Source: Nostoc mirabile CHAB5784 (GTDB taxonomy: Bacteria > Cyanobacteriota > Cyanobacteriia > Cyanobacteriales > Nostocaceae). From it: DNA of 64,000 nt. The notes beneath the pieces were generated by a model. The model saw only the letters and a program-made list of their open reading frames with translations. It did not search any database and had not been told where the DNA came from. Where the stretch lies: contig NZ_JAIVFS010000036.1 in assembly GCF_020829645.1 (NCBI RefSeq), positions 1 through 64,000 on the forward strand. The letters are read 5' to 3'. Each line of letters starts with the position of its first letter. Position 1 is the first letter of the stretch. The position numbers and the translations under genes were made by a program. This document shows positions 25,778 to 33,430 of the stretch, piece after piece.

Positions 25778-28306
25778 ATGCGTGCAGTACTAATGGCGGG
25801 GGGTTCGGGAACGCGGCTTCGCCCGTTAACTTGCGATCTGCCTAAACCGATGGTGCCGATCCTTAATCGACCAATAGCCGAACATATTATCAATCTCCTC
25901 AAAAGACATCAAATTACAGAAGTTATTGCGACATTACATTATTTACCTGATGTCTTGCGAGACTATTTCCAAGATGGCAGTGATTTTGGCGTCCAGATGA
26001 CTTATGCCGTCGAAGAAGATCAGCCTCTGGGTACAGCAGGCTGTGTGAAAAACATTGCTGAACTTCTTGATGAAACCTTTTTAGTCATTAGTGGCGATAG
26101 CATAACAGATTTTGACCTCACGGCAGCGATCGCATTTCACAAACAGAATAAGTCAAAAGCTACTTTGATTTTGACCAGGGTTCCCAACCCGATTGAATTT
26201 GGGGTGGTGATTACCGATAAGGAAGCACGGATTCGGCGATTTTTAGAAAAACCCTCTAGTAGTGAAATTTTTTCTGATACCGTCAATACTGGCACTTACA
26301 TTCTCGAACCAGAAGTTTTAGAATATCTGCCAGCAAACGTTGAATCTGACTTTTCCAAAGACTTATTCCCTTTGCTACTAGCAAAAGATGTAGCCCTGTA
26401 TGGTTACATTGCTCAAGGTTACTGGTGTGATGTCGGTCACTTAGATGCCTATCGTGAGGCTCAGTATGACGCATTAGATCGGAAAGTGCAACTAGATTGT
26501 GCCTACAAAGAAGTTTCCCATGAATTATGGGTAGGTCAAAATACTTACATTGACCAGACGGCTGTGATTCAAACCCCAGTAGTGATTGGTGATAATTGCC
26601 GCATCGGGGCAAGAGTACAAATTGATGCGGGAACCGTAATTGGAGATAATGTCACTATTGGCGCTGATGCTAATCTCAAACGTCCGATAGTGTGGAATGG
26701 TGCATTTATTGGCGAGGAAGCAGCACTTTCTGCCTGCGTGATTTCCCGTGGCACTCGTGTAGACCGCCGCGCTCAAGTATTAGAAGCTGCGGTTGTGGGT
26801 TCGCTTTCCACGGTGGGAGAAGAAGCCCAAATTAGCCCTGGCGTGCGGGTTTGGCCCAGTAAAAAGATTGAGTCAGGGGCAGTTTTAAACATTAACTTAA
26901 TTTGGGGGAACACCGCCCAACGGAATTTATTTGGTCAACGTGGTGTCCAAGGATTAGCTAATATCGACATCACCCCAGAATTCGCCGTGAAATTGGGATC
27001 TGCTTACGGTTCTACTTTAAAACCAGGTTCTAAGGTAACGGTTTCCCGTGACCAGCGTAATATCTCTCGGATGGTGACGCGATCGCTTATTGCTGGTTTA
27101 ATGTCAGTAGGTATTGATATTCAAAACCTCGATGCTACAGCTATCCCCATTGCCCGCACGGTTATACCCACAATGTCGGTAGCTGGTGGTATCCATGTGC
27201 GGGTACACCCCGATCGCCCTGACTACATTTTGATTGAATTCATGGATGCCAAGGGCATTAATATCTCCAAAGCCCTGGAAAAGAAAATTGAAGGGGCTTA
27301 CTTTAAGGAGGATATGCGGCGGGCGCTAATTCATGAAATTGGCGATGTGTCTTACCCCAGCCAAGTGAATGACCGCTACTGTACTGCTTTTGAAAAACTG
27401 TTGCATGTTCATACACTCCGCAACAGCAGAGCAAAAGTGGTGATTGACTATGTTTATGCCGTATCGGGGGCAGTTTTACCCCAAATGTTGGATAAATTTG
27501 GTGCTGATGCAGTGGTGCTGAATGCCAGTGTTACTAAAACGGCGATGTCAATCACTGACCGCGAAGGACTGCTGACTCAGTTAGGTCATGTAGTGGAGGC
27601 ATTAAAAGCTAACTTTGGGGTGCAAGTATCCGCGAATGGAGAACAGCTAATTTTAGTTGATGAATCAGGCTTCCCAATTCGTGGGGAAATTTTAACAGCA
27701 CTGATGGTAGACATGATATTAACCGCTAACCCTAGAGGAACAGTAGTTGTACCAGTTCATGCTTCCAGTGCTATTGAACAAGTCGCCCGCCGCCATGATG
27801 GTAGAGTGATTCGCACTAAAGCCAACCCTACAGCTTTAATGGAAGCTTGCCAGAAAAACCCGAATGTGGTACTGGGAGGTAGTGGAGAGACTGGTTTTAT
27901 TTTCCCGCAGCTGCATCCGGGATTTGATGCCATGTTCTGCATTGCAAAGATAATTGAGATGTTGACTATCCAGGAGCGGAGTCTTGCTGCTGCGCGGTCA
28001 GAATTGCCCCGTGTAATTCACAAAACTTATACAATCCGCTGCCCGTGGACAGCTAAGGGTGCTTTGATGCGTTACTTGGTGGAAACTCATCCAGCTCAAA
28101 ACCTAGAACTCATCGATGGAGTGAAAATTTGTCAACCCTACGATGACAGTTGGCTGTTAGTTTTACCAGATGCCAGCGAACCACTAGTGCATTTGTATGC
28201 AAATAGCAACGATCGCGAATGGGTAGATGAGACTGTGAGAAACTACCGCACCCGTGTTCAGTCGTTTGTGGAAAGACAACAAGAATATCAACCAGCCGAA
28301 GTTTAA
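25778..28306 (+). CDS. Mannose-1-phosphate guanylyltransferase fused to a phosphomannomutase-like domain
   Basis: An 842-residue fusion. Residues 1-235 are a nucleotidyltransferase with the signature MAGGSGTRLRPLTCDLPKP, the metal Asp in VISGDSITD and FLEKPS. Residues about 250-360 are a left-handed beta-helix of hexapeptides. Residues about 380-835 match the phosphohexomutase fold, with GGSGETGFIFPQ and a C-terminal phosphate-binding region. The usual mutase active-site TASHNP is replaced by VAGGIHVRVHP, so the phosphoserine is missing and mutase activity is doubtful. The first domain should make GDP-mannose from GTP and mannose 1-phosphate for polysaccharides. It stands alone. Confidence 0.8.
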   Translation: MRAVLMAGGSGTRLRPLTCDLPKPMVPILNRPIAEHIINLLKRHQITEVIATLHYLPDVLRDYFQDGSDFGVQMTYAVEEDQPLGTAGCVKNIAELLDETFLVISGDSITDFDLTAAIAFHKQNKSKATLILTRVPNPIEFGVVITDKEARIRRFLEKPSSSEIFSDTVNTGTYILEPEVLEYLPANVESDFSKDLFPLLLAKDVALYGYIAQGYWCDVGHLDAYREAQYDALDRKVQLDCAYKEVSHELWVGQNTYIDQTAVIQTPVVIGDNCRIGARVQIDAGTVIGDNVTIGADANLKRPIVWNGAFIGEEAALSACVISRGTRVDRRAQVLEAAVVGSLSTVGEEAQISPGVRVWPSKKIESGAVLNINLIWGNTAQRNLFGQRGVQGLANIDITPEFAVKLGSAYGSTLKPGSKVTVSRDQRNISRMVTRSLIAGLMSVGIDIQNLDATAIPIARTVIPTMSVAGGIHVRVHPDRPDYILIEFMDAKGINISKALEKKIEGAYFKEDMRRALIHEIGDVSYPSQVNDRYCTAFEKLLHVHTLRNSRAKVVIDYVYAVSGAVLPQMLDKFGADAVVLNASVTKTAMSITDREGLLTQLGHVVEALKANFGVQVSANGEQLILVDESGFPIRGEILTALMVDMILTANPRGTVVVPVHASSAIEQVARRHDGRVIRTKANPTALMEACQKNPNVVLGGSGETGFIFPQLHPGFDAMFCIAKIIEMLTIQERSLAAARSELPRVIHKTYTIRCPWTAKGALMRYLVETHPAQNLELIDGVKICQPYDDSWLLVLPDASEPLVHLYANSNDREWVDETVRNYRTRVQSFVERQQEYQPAEV

Positions 28307-28380
28307 TTCGTAATTCGTAATTCGTAATTCGTAATTGAATTCTTTAATTACGAATTACGAATTAGCAATTACGAATTATG
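28307..28380. repeat. Inverted CGTAATT heptamer repeat (large hairpin)
   Basis: Direct copies of CGTAATT in one arm and the reverse AATTACG in the other arm flank GAATTCTTTAA, giving a strong stem between convergent genes. It may end transcription of both. The same heptamer recurs at 51694-51776 and 51966-52003. Confidence 0.8.
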
Positions 28381-28400
28381 TTGAGCGGGGTTCAAAATTA

Positions 28401-28703
28401 TTATTGAGAACATTCTGGTAAGTTTTTATTAGCGTAATTGCAATCAAAATAAATTAAAGCTTCTCTAGTAGAGTCAAAACTCCCATCTGTGTAGTATCGG
28501 TCACTATTTGGACTTGCTTCATATAACCAAACTTTCAAATAGTAACGACTATTATCATCGGTAGACCATAATTCATAACGGTAATCACCTCCTGAACCCT
28601 GACTATTTAAATAGTCAGCTAGTACTTTATTTGATGCAGACAACAAGCTCAATACAGTCAAAACAGGAATTACAGCTACTTTTAGTGTTTGGATGAATTT
28701 CAT
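28401..28703 (-). CDS. Small secreted hypothetical protein
   Basis: A 100-residue protein with a clear signal peptide (MKFIQTLKVAVIPVLTVLSL, cleavage probably after ASNKVLA near 29). The mature 70 residues are polar and aromatic (GDYRYELWSTDDNSRYYLKV), with two cysteines at the end that could form a disulfide. I know no family for it. It faces away from flavodoxin across a 317-bp region. Confidence 0.6.
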   Translation of the reverse strand: MKFIQTLKVAVIPVLTVLSLLSASNKVLADYLNSQGSGGDYRYELWSTDDNSRYYLKVWLYEASPNSDRYYTDGSFDSTREALIYFDCNYANKNLPECSQ

Positions 28704-28933
28704 AAATGCACAAAAAATTTACTTTCTCTAGCTTCTGTTGCCGATGTATGTTTTGAAACCAGTAATAATTCGGAATATTGTCTGAGCATATCGTAAGCCA
28801 CTTACAAGAATTTGGGGTTGAATGAACCGCCGCCCGCCTTTTCGGTTTGTTTCCTGAAATACTTTACAAAATTTTACTTAATTTAAATAATAAAAACTTT
28901 CAATAATTCTGGTAAAATATCTTCAGGCTTATT

Positions 28934-28952
28934 GAGATAGATATTCATTAAG
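28934..28952. promoter_or_regulatory. Candidate Fur box upstream of isiB
   Basis: The 19-mer GAGATAGATATTCATTAAG matches 13 of 19 positions of the classical Fur box, including the core GATA-TCATTA. It lies 69 bp upstream of the flavodoxin start. In cyanobacteria isiB is repressed by FurA when iron is plentiful, so the site is in the right place. The rest of the 317-bp region is AT-rich with no other clear signal. Confidence 0.4.
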
Positions 28953-29020
28953 CTAAGAATATATTTCAATAAGGCAAATAGGTATCCTGGCGATCGCAAA
29001 ACTATATATCAGGTGAAAAT

Positions 29021-29533
29021 ATGTCGAAAAAAATCGGTCTGTTCTACGGGACTCAAACTGGCAACACTGAATCTGATGCTGAAAAAATTCGGGATGAGTT
29101 TGGTGGTGATGTTGTAACATTACATCCCATTTATGAAGCGGATACTACGACTTTTGATGAGTATGACTTACTAATTATTGGCTCTCCCACTTGGGATATT
29201 GGTCAACTTCAGAGCGATTGGGAAGGTTTTTTCTCCGATCTGGATGAAATAGATTTTAGTGGTAAGTTGGTTGCCTATTTTGGTGATGGAGACCAATATG
29301 GCTATGCCGATAACTTCCAGGATGCAATCGGAATTCTGGAAGAAAAAATTTCCCAGCGAGGCGGTAAAACTGTTGGTTACTGGCCAACTGAGGGTTATGA
29401 CTTTGAGAATTCTAGAGCTTTGAAAAATGGCAAGTTTGTTGGGCTAGCACTTGATGAAGGTAGTCAATCTGATCTAACAGACGAGCGAATTAAAACTTGG
29501 GTCGCTCAGTTGAAGACAGAATTTGGTTTGTAG
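29021..29533 (+). CDS. isiB: Flavodoxin
   Basis: A 170-residue long-chain flavodoxin. The FMN phosphate loop is GTQTGNTE (10-17). The W and Y loops that sandwich the flavin are SPTWDIGQL and FGDGDQYGYADNF. It matches cyanobacterial IsiB over its whole length. It replaces ferredoxin as electron carrier from photosystem I when iron is short. A strong terminator follows the stop. The upstream Fur-like site fits iron control. Confidence 0.95.
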   Translation: MSKKIGLFYGTQTGNTESDAEKIRDEFGGDVVTLHPIYEADTTTFDEYDLLIIGSPTWDIGQLQSDWEGFFSDLDEIDFSGKLVAYFGDGDQYGYADNFQDAIGILEEKISQRGGKTVGYWPTEGYDFENSRALKNGKFVGLALDEGSQSDLTDERIKTWVAQLKTEFGL

Positions 29534-29541
29534 AGATTAGG

Positions 29542-29570
29542 GGCGCACAGCTAGCTGTGCGCCTTTATTT
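29542..29570 (+). terminator. Intrinsic terminator after isiB
   Basis: A perfect ten-pair stem GGCGCACAGC / GCTGTGCGCC with a two-base loop, followed by TTTATTT. It lies directly after the flavodoxin stop. Confidence 0.85.
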
Positions 29571-29600
29571 AAATTGATAATTTAGAAGTTATAGGTATTT

Positions 29601-30353
29601 ATGTCTGATTCTTTTGATGTTTTGTGGTTAAGTGCTAGTCCTGTTTTGCAGCGTTTTGATAAACCATTACTTGAATATTTATCTGGGTATATGAGAATCG
29701 CCCAGTGGGAATACCAGCAAACCAAAGATGAAGCCAGTTGCATAGATCAAGCTGTGGAGTTGCTGTATGAGTTTTTAGAATGGCGCGATCGCCCTGTGCA
29801 TTTGGCAGGTCATGGGATGGGTGGCGCGATCGCCTTAACCTTTGCTCGTCAATTTCCCAAAAAAGTGCGATCGCTCACTTTGCTAGCTGTAGCAGCTCAA
29901 CCGGCAAACAATTGGCACGCTCACTATTACTTTCAACGACAACTTTTTAGCATCAGCCGTGAGCTAGTTTTGGCAAGCAGCGTTCGCAGTCTATTTGGAA
30001 ATCAGCCACCTCATACCACTAAAAAGTTAGTAGCTGCCTTAGATAAAGATTTAGAACAATCTCCCTCGTCACACTCTTTATTTAAGTTGGTTGATTTACT
30101 CAAGGGTGGAGTTTCTATGCCAATGATGGTATGTGGTAGCAAGAGTGATCCGGTAGTCAACCCAACTGCATTGCATGACTGGTTGAATTGGTTGAAGCCA
30201 GAAGATAAACTTTGGGAATGCCCAGAAGGATATCATTTTTTTCACTACTTTTATCCTCAACAGGTTGGTGAAGAGATTTTAAGTTTTTGGAAACACCACC
30301 ATCCACATTTAGTAGAAGCATCTGCACTATCTTTTAGCACTTCTACAAATTAA
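29601..30353 (+). CDS. Alpha/beta-hydrolase-fold protein, IsiC-like, with altered nucleophile
   Basis: A 250-residue alpha/beta hydrolase-fold protein. The nucleophile elbow reads LAGHGMGG (69-75): the Ser of G-x-S-x-G is Gly (G72), so classical esterase activity is unlikely. The fold is otherwise kept, with a segment FPKKVRSLTLLA after the elbow, MPMMVCGSKSDPVV with the acidic residue and a late GYHFFHYF with the His. In Synechocystis an alpha/beta hydrolase, IsiC, follows isiB in the isiABC operon; this gene is in the same place but after a terminator, so it may have its own promoter or depend on readthrough. Confidence 0.7.
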   Translation: MSDSFDVLWLSASPVLQRFDKPLLEYLSGYMRIAQWEYQQTKDEASCIDQAVELLYEFLEWRDRPVHLAGHGMGGAIALTFARQFPKKVRSLTLLAVAAQPANNWHAHYYFQRQLFSISRELVLASSVRSLFGNQPPHTTKKLVAALDKDLEQSPSSHSLFKLVDLLKGGVSMPMMVCGSKSDPVVNPTALHDWLNWLKPEDKLWECPEGYHFFHYFYPQQVGEEILSFWKHHHPHLVEASALSFSTSTN

Positions 30354-30554
30354 TAACTTTGAGAGTGCGATGCCTACGGTGGTCACTGAGCGACTTGCCT
30401 TGAGCGAAGCCGAAAGGAGCCGAAGTGCGGTCTACGCCTACGCACTTGTGAAATTTGGGGTGTACTGGGGTGCGATGCCTTTGGCGTTGGCGTTGCGATC
30501 GCTAATTATTTTACCACTCATTATTGATGGTTTATCGTCTCAAGCTGGGTGTAA
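30354..30554. repeat. Dispersed repeats between convergent genes
   Basis: Short sequence of the Nostoc dispersed kind (GCGATGCCTACGG, GGTCTACGCCTACGCAC, GATGCCTTTGGCGTTGGCG) fills the gap. An open frame here is an artefact of the repeats. Confidence 0.5.
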
Positions 30555-32426
30555 TCATTCGGATAGGCGTTCTCGAAAATAAAGGCGATATAAATTACAA
30601 AGGCATTGAACTTCATTTCCTTTAAATTCAATTAAGCCTAGACTGCGTAATTTAAAACTTTGTACAGAGTCTAACTTCACAGGAATATCACTCTCAATCA
30701 CTTTTTTCATCGCTGCTTTTAACAATTTATCTTCTTCCAGTAGTGAAAGATAGGGATGTAAAAAGCCTCTAAATAATCCCTCATCAGTAGGAGCAACTTT
30801 CAGAAATTGTTTTAAAGTTAAATTACCTGTGGCAATTTGATAAAGAGCAGTCCTTAATAAATAAGGATGACCATCAATCATTCCCCTTAATTGTCCGATT
30901 TGTGTATCCGACCAATTTAATTTATGTCGTTCGACTAATTCTTTTATTTGTGTGACGTTGAATTCTCCGATTTCAACAGATAAACCCACATTAAAGGGGG
31001 ACTGATTGACATTTAAGGAAACATATACTTCTTGAGAATGAGCAATTACTAAACGCAATCTTTGCCAGATTTCTTCGTTTTTACCGTTTTCATGCCAAGC
31101 TCGGAGTAGAGCAAAAAATTCTTGAGCAATTTCGGGATAAGGAAAAATTTTATCAATATCATCTAAGCCTAATACTAGGGGAACATCAATATTTTTTAAT
31201 AAATAGTCTTTTAAATAATTAGTGCAGTTAACTTGACTGCTTAAGCGTCTTTTCCAAGATTGATCTATTTTATCTTCTAGCCCTAATTCATAACTCAGAG
31301 TTGCACAGAATGCCTGTAAGAAATTATTGAGATCGGTAAGATTTTCTTGACTCCATAAATTAAGAGAAACTGTGCGATAACCTTTTTGTTTACTATGCTC
31401 AAGAATGCGGCTCATTAAAGAAGTTTTACCCATCTTTTGCGGCGCTTTGATGCGGATTAACGCCCCTGGTTGGAGGATGGATTCATAACATTTAATTTCC
31501 ACCTCTGGACGCTCGATATAAAAGGGGGAGTTAAGAGGAACTTGACCATCAGTATTTTCAAAAATCACTGAGGAGTTGTTCTGTTTGACTTTTGGTGTTG
31601 ATTGTTCAACAATGCCTAGATTAATTAGCAATTGTTGCTTAATAAACTGACTCACTCCCTTGTAGACTAAATTCTCTGTTGATTTTGGCTTGGTGATAGA
31701 AAGATGATCATCATCTGTAGCGGTAGGTTGGACATCTTTGATGCTTGGGTTAGCGCTATCTGGGTCTACAACTAAAAAACCTTGAGTGGGCTTAGTTTCA
31801 AAATAAACTTTTGTAGTAATTTCCAAGGAATCAACATTTTGCCTATACCACTCGTTAAGTTGACGCAGTTGGGGAATATGTGCTTTCAATTCATTAACAC
31901 TAACAGAAGTTCGTGCCAAAATACCAATTTTATCGACTAAGTTAGCGAGATGAGAACCAGTGTGAGGAGTGGATAGAAATACAATGCCTTTTGTCTGTTG
32001 AATAACTGCTTTTTTTTGAAAAGTCTGAGCATTACGCAGCATTTCTTTGACTAATAATCCACCCATACTATGAGCGATAAAAATTATTGGGTATTTTCCA
32101 ATATCATAAACTTCTAAATATTCTTGTAAATTACTAGCTCTATCAAAGAGTGGCATTGTTGAACCTCTCCACTCAAAGGGTTCAGCTTTGTAGCCAAAAG
32201 ACCAAATACCTAAATCTGGTCTTTCTTGTGCAAGCCACGTTAAGCAGAAATTATCATCGTTGCGTAGTTCTTGTGGATGCCAAGTTCCTCGTGCGTGACC
32301 ACCTAACCCGTGAACAAAAATCACATCTCCGCACCGCTTAGGGTTGTCACATCCCGATATTTTGATTAAACCAGTCATCTCTGCGGGTTCAGGTTTTGGG
32401 GGTTTATAAAAAATGTTAAAGGGCAT
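30555..32426 (-). CDS. SERAC1-like alpha/beta hydrolase fused to an AAA-like NTPase
   Basis: A 623-residue protein. The N-terminal hydrolase has DVIFVHGLGGHARGTW, the Ser in FIAHSMGG (S120), LSTPHTGSHLA and a likely catalytic His (H241), as in SERAC1/PGAP1-like lipases. From about 295 an AAA-like (PF14516-type) NTPase follows with Walker A variant KAPQKMGKTSL (327-337) and Walker B LVLGLDDIDKIF. I chose the ATG at 32424-32426 (MPFNIFYKPPKPEP); the frame runs 37 codons further up, but that part is read from a MITE end. It may be a lipase-type effector switched by an NTPase, by analogy to other STAND-linked hydrolases; that is inference. Confidence 0.75.
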   Translation of the reverse strand: MPFNIFYKPPKPEPAEMTGLIKISGCDNPKRCGDVIFVHGLGGHARGTWHPQELRNDDNFCLTWLAQERPDLGIWSFGYKAEPFEWRGSTMPLFDRASNLQEYLEVYDIGKYPIIFIAHSMGGLLVKEMLRNAQTFQKKAVIQQTKGIVFLSTPHTGSHLANLVDKIGILARTSVSVNELKAHIPQLRQLNEWYRQNVDSLEITTKVYFETKPTQGFLVVDPDSANPSIKDVQPTATDDDHLSITKPKSTENLVYKGVSQFIKQQLLINLGIVEQSTPKVKQNNSSVIFENTDGQVPLNSPFYIERPEVEIKCYESILQPGALIRIKAPQKMGKTSLMSRILEHSKQKGYRTVSLNLWSQENLTDLNNFLQAFCATLSYELGLEDKIDQSWKRRLSSQVNCTNYLKDYLLKNIDVPLVLGLDDIDKIFPYPEIAQEFFALLRAWHENGKNEEIWQRLRLVIAHSQEVYVSLNVNQSPFNVGLSVEIGEFNVTQIKELVERHKLNWSDTQIGQLRGMIDGHPYLLRTALYQIATGNLTLKQFLKVAPTDEGLFRGFLHPYLSLLEEDKLLKAAMKKVIESDIPVKLDSVQSFKLRSLGLIEFKGNEVQCLCNLYRLYFRERLSE

Positions 32427-32524
32427 AGATATTATGGGGAGAATTAGAGGATAACAAATTCTTCTTATGCCACCGCCACAGCGCGACTTAAAACTAGGAT
32501 ACAGCGATCGCGTCACTACCCGGA

Positions 32525-32679
32525 CTACGGTGTACACAGAAGCCGTATCACCCCCCTTAATCCCCCCTTATAAAGGGGGGAAATGAGATTTCCGGTTCCC
32601 TCCCCTTCACAAGGGGAGGGTTAAGGTGGGGTAAAACCTGTCTTCTTCAGCTATTTTCAGACTTATGTGTACACCGTAG
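32525..32679. mobile_element. MITE family B (CTACGGTGTACAC ends), copy 1
   Basis: A 155-bp element with inverted ends CTACGGTGTACACAGAAG and the reverse of CTACGGTGTACACATAAG. Its arms hold CCCCTTAATCCCCCCTTATA and a matching AAGGGGGG stretch. It shares ends and interior with 36281-36438. It abuts the AAA-hydrolase gene upstream and gives that frame a false extension. Confidence 0.75.
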
Positions 32680-32738
32680 CTTAAAAAGGGGGGAACTTCT
32701 AAAGCCCCCTTTTTAAGGGGGTTGGTCGATGTGAGTGC

Positions 32739-33191
32739 GTAAGTCCTAAAAGTGATTATCAACGGGCATTGAATACGCTGCGGTATATTCACGCCAATCC
32801 GAAAGCAGCAGGAATGCAAGAAGGCTTTTTCTATGATTTTAGTAATTATGGAGTCTATGACCGACTTGGCGATGATGGTTTAACAACTTGGCATCCGGCT
32901 TTTTTGGCTCTGGGTAAAACTTTGAATGAATGTGCTGCTAAATATCGGGGTTTTTGTAAGAAGTACAAACCAAAAGCGATAATAGAAAAACGTTATTTTT
33001 GGGGTAATCAATTTTTGCCTAAAGTAATTAAAGGCAAAGGCAAAAAAGCATCACCAGGACAGATGCGATTACCTGGGGATACTTGGGAGGCAAGTAATCT
33101 AGAAATTGTTAATGTGGCTGAGAAATTTATTTTTGCTAATTGTTATAATCCGCAAGTTGCAGGGATGATTTTTAGAAATCACAATCAATGA
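32739..33191 (+). pseudogene. REP-associated tyrosine transposase (RAYT-like), C-terminal part
   Basis: A frame without a proper start reads SDYQRALNTLRYIHANPKAA, then GMQEGFFYDFSNYGVYDRLG and WHPAFLALG, and ends at 33191. YIHANPKAAG followed by an SNY-x-Y segment is the conserved stretch after the catalytic Tyr region in Y1 transposases of the RAYT/IS200-like group. The HUH motif and the first half are missing, so it is dead. The truncation is near a MITE and poly-G/C sequence. The 240 bp after it hold no gene. Confidence 0.7.
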
Positions 33192-33430
33192 TTTGAGATG
33201 AAGATAGGAGCAGTGTCTCTATTTATTACTAAAAATGTCTTTTTTAGAGGAATTTGCTACTTACTGGTAATATCAGCGACTCTAAATTAGCTCTTCTCAA
33301 TTCCCTTTGTGTTGTTTGTTTTTTTTCTTTGGGTTGTGCATTGCCTAGATATCGAATCTCCCAAAGCCTTATTACTGCGTGGAAAATATCCCAGGAATAA
33401 ATCTTTACAATTCTCTGAAAGCCTTATCTG

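Noticed and set aside
30370..30582. 70-codon frame after the IsiC-like gene
   Set aside because: Made of dispersed repeat sequence.
32427..32537. Earlier start of the hydrolase-AAA protein
   Set aside because: The extra 37 codons are read partly from the end of a MITE and lack a family match; ATG at 32424-32426 fits better.
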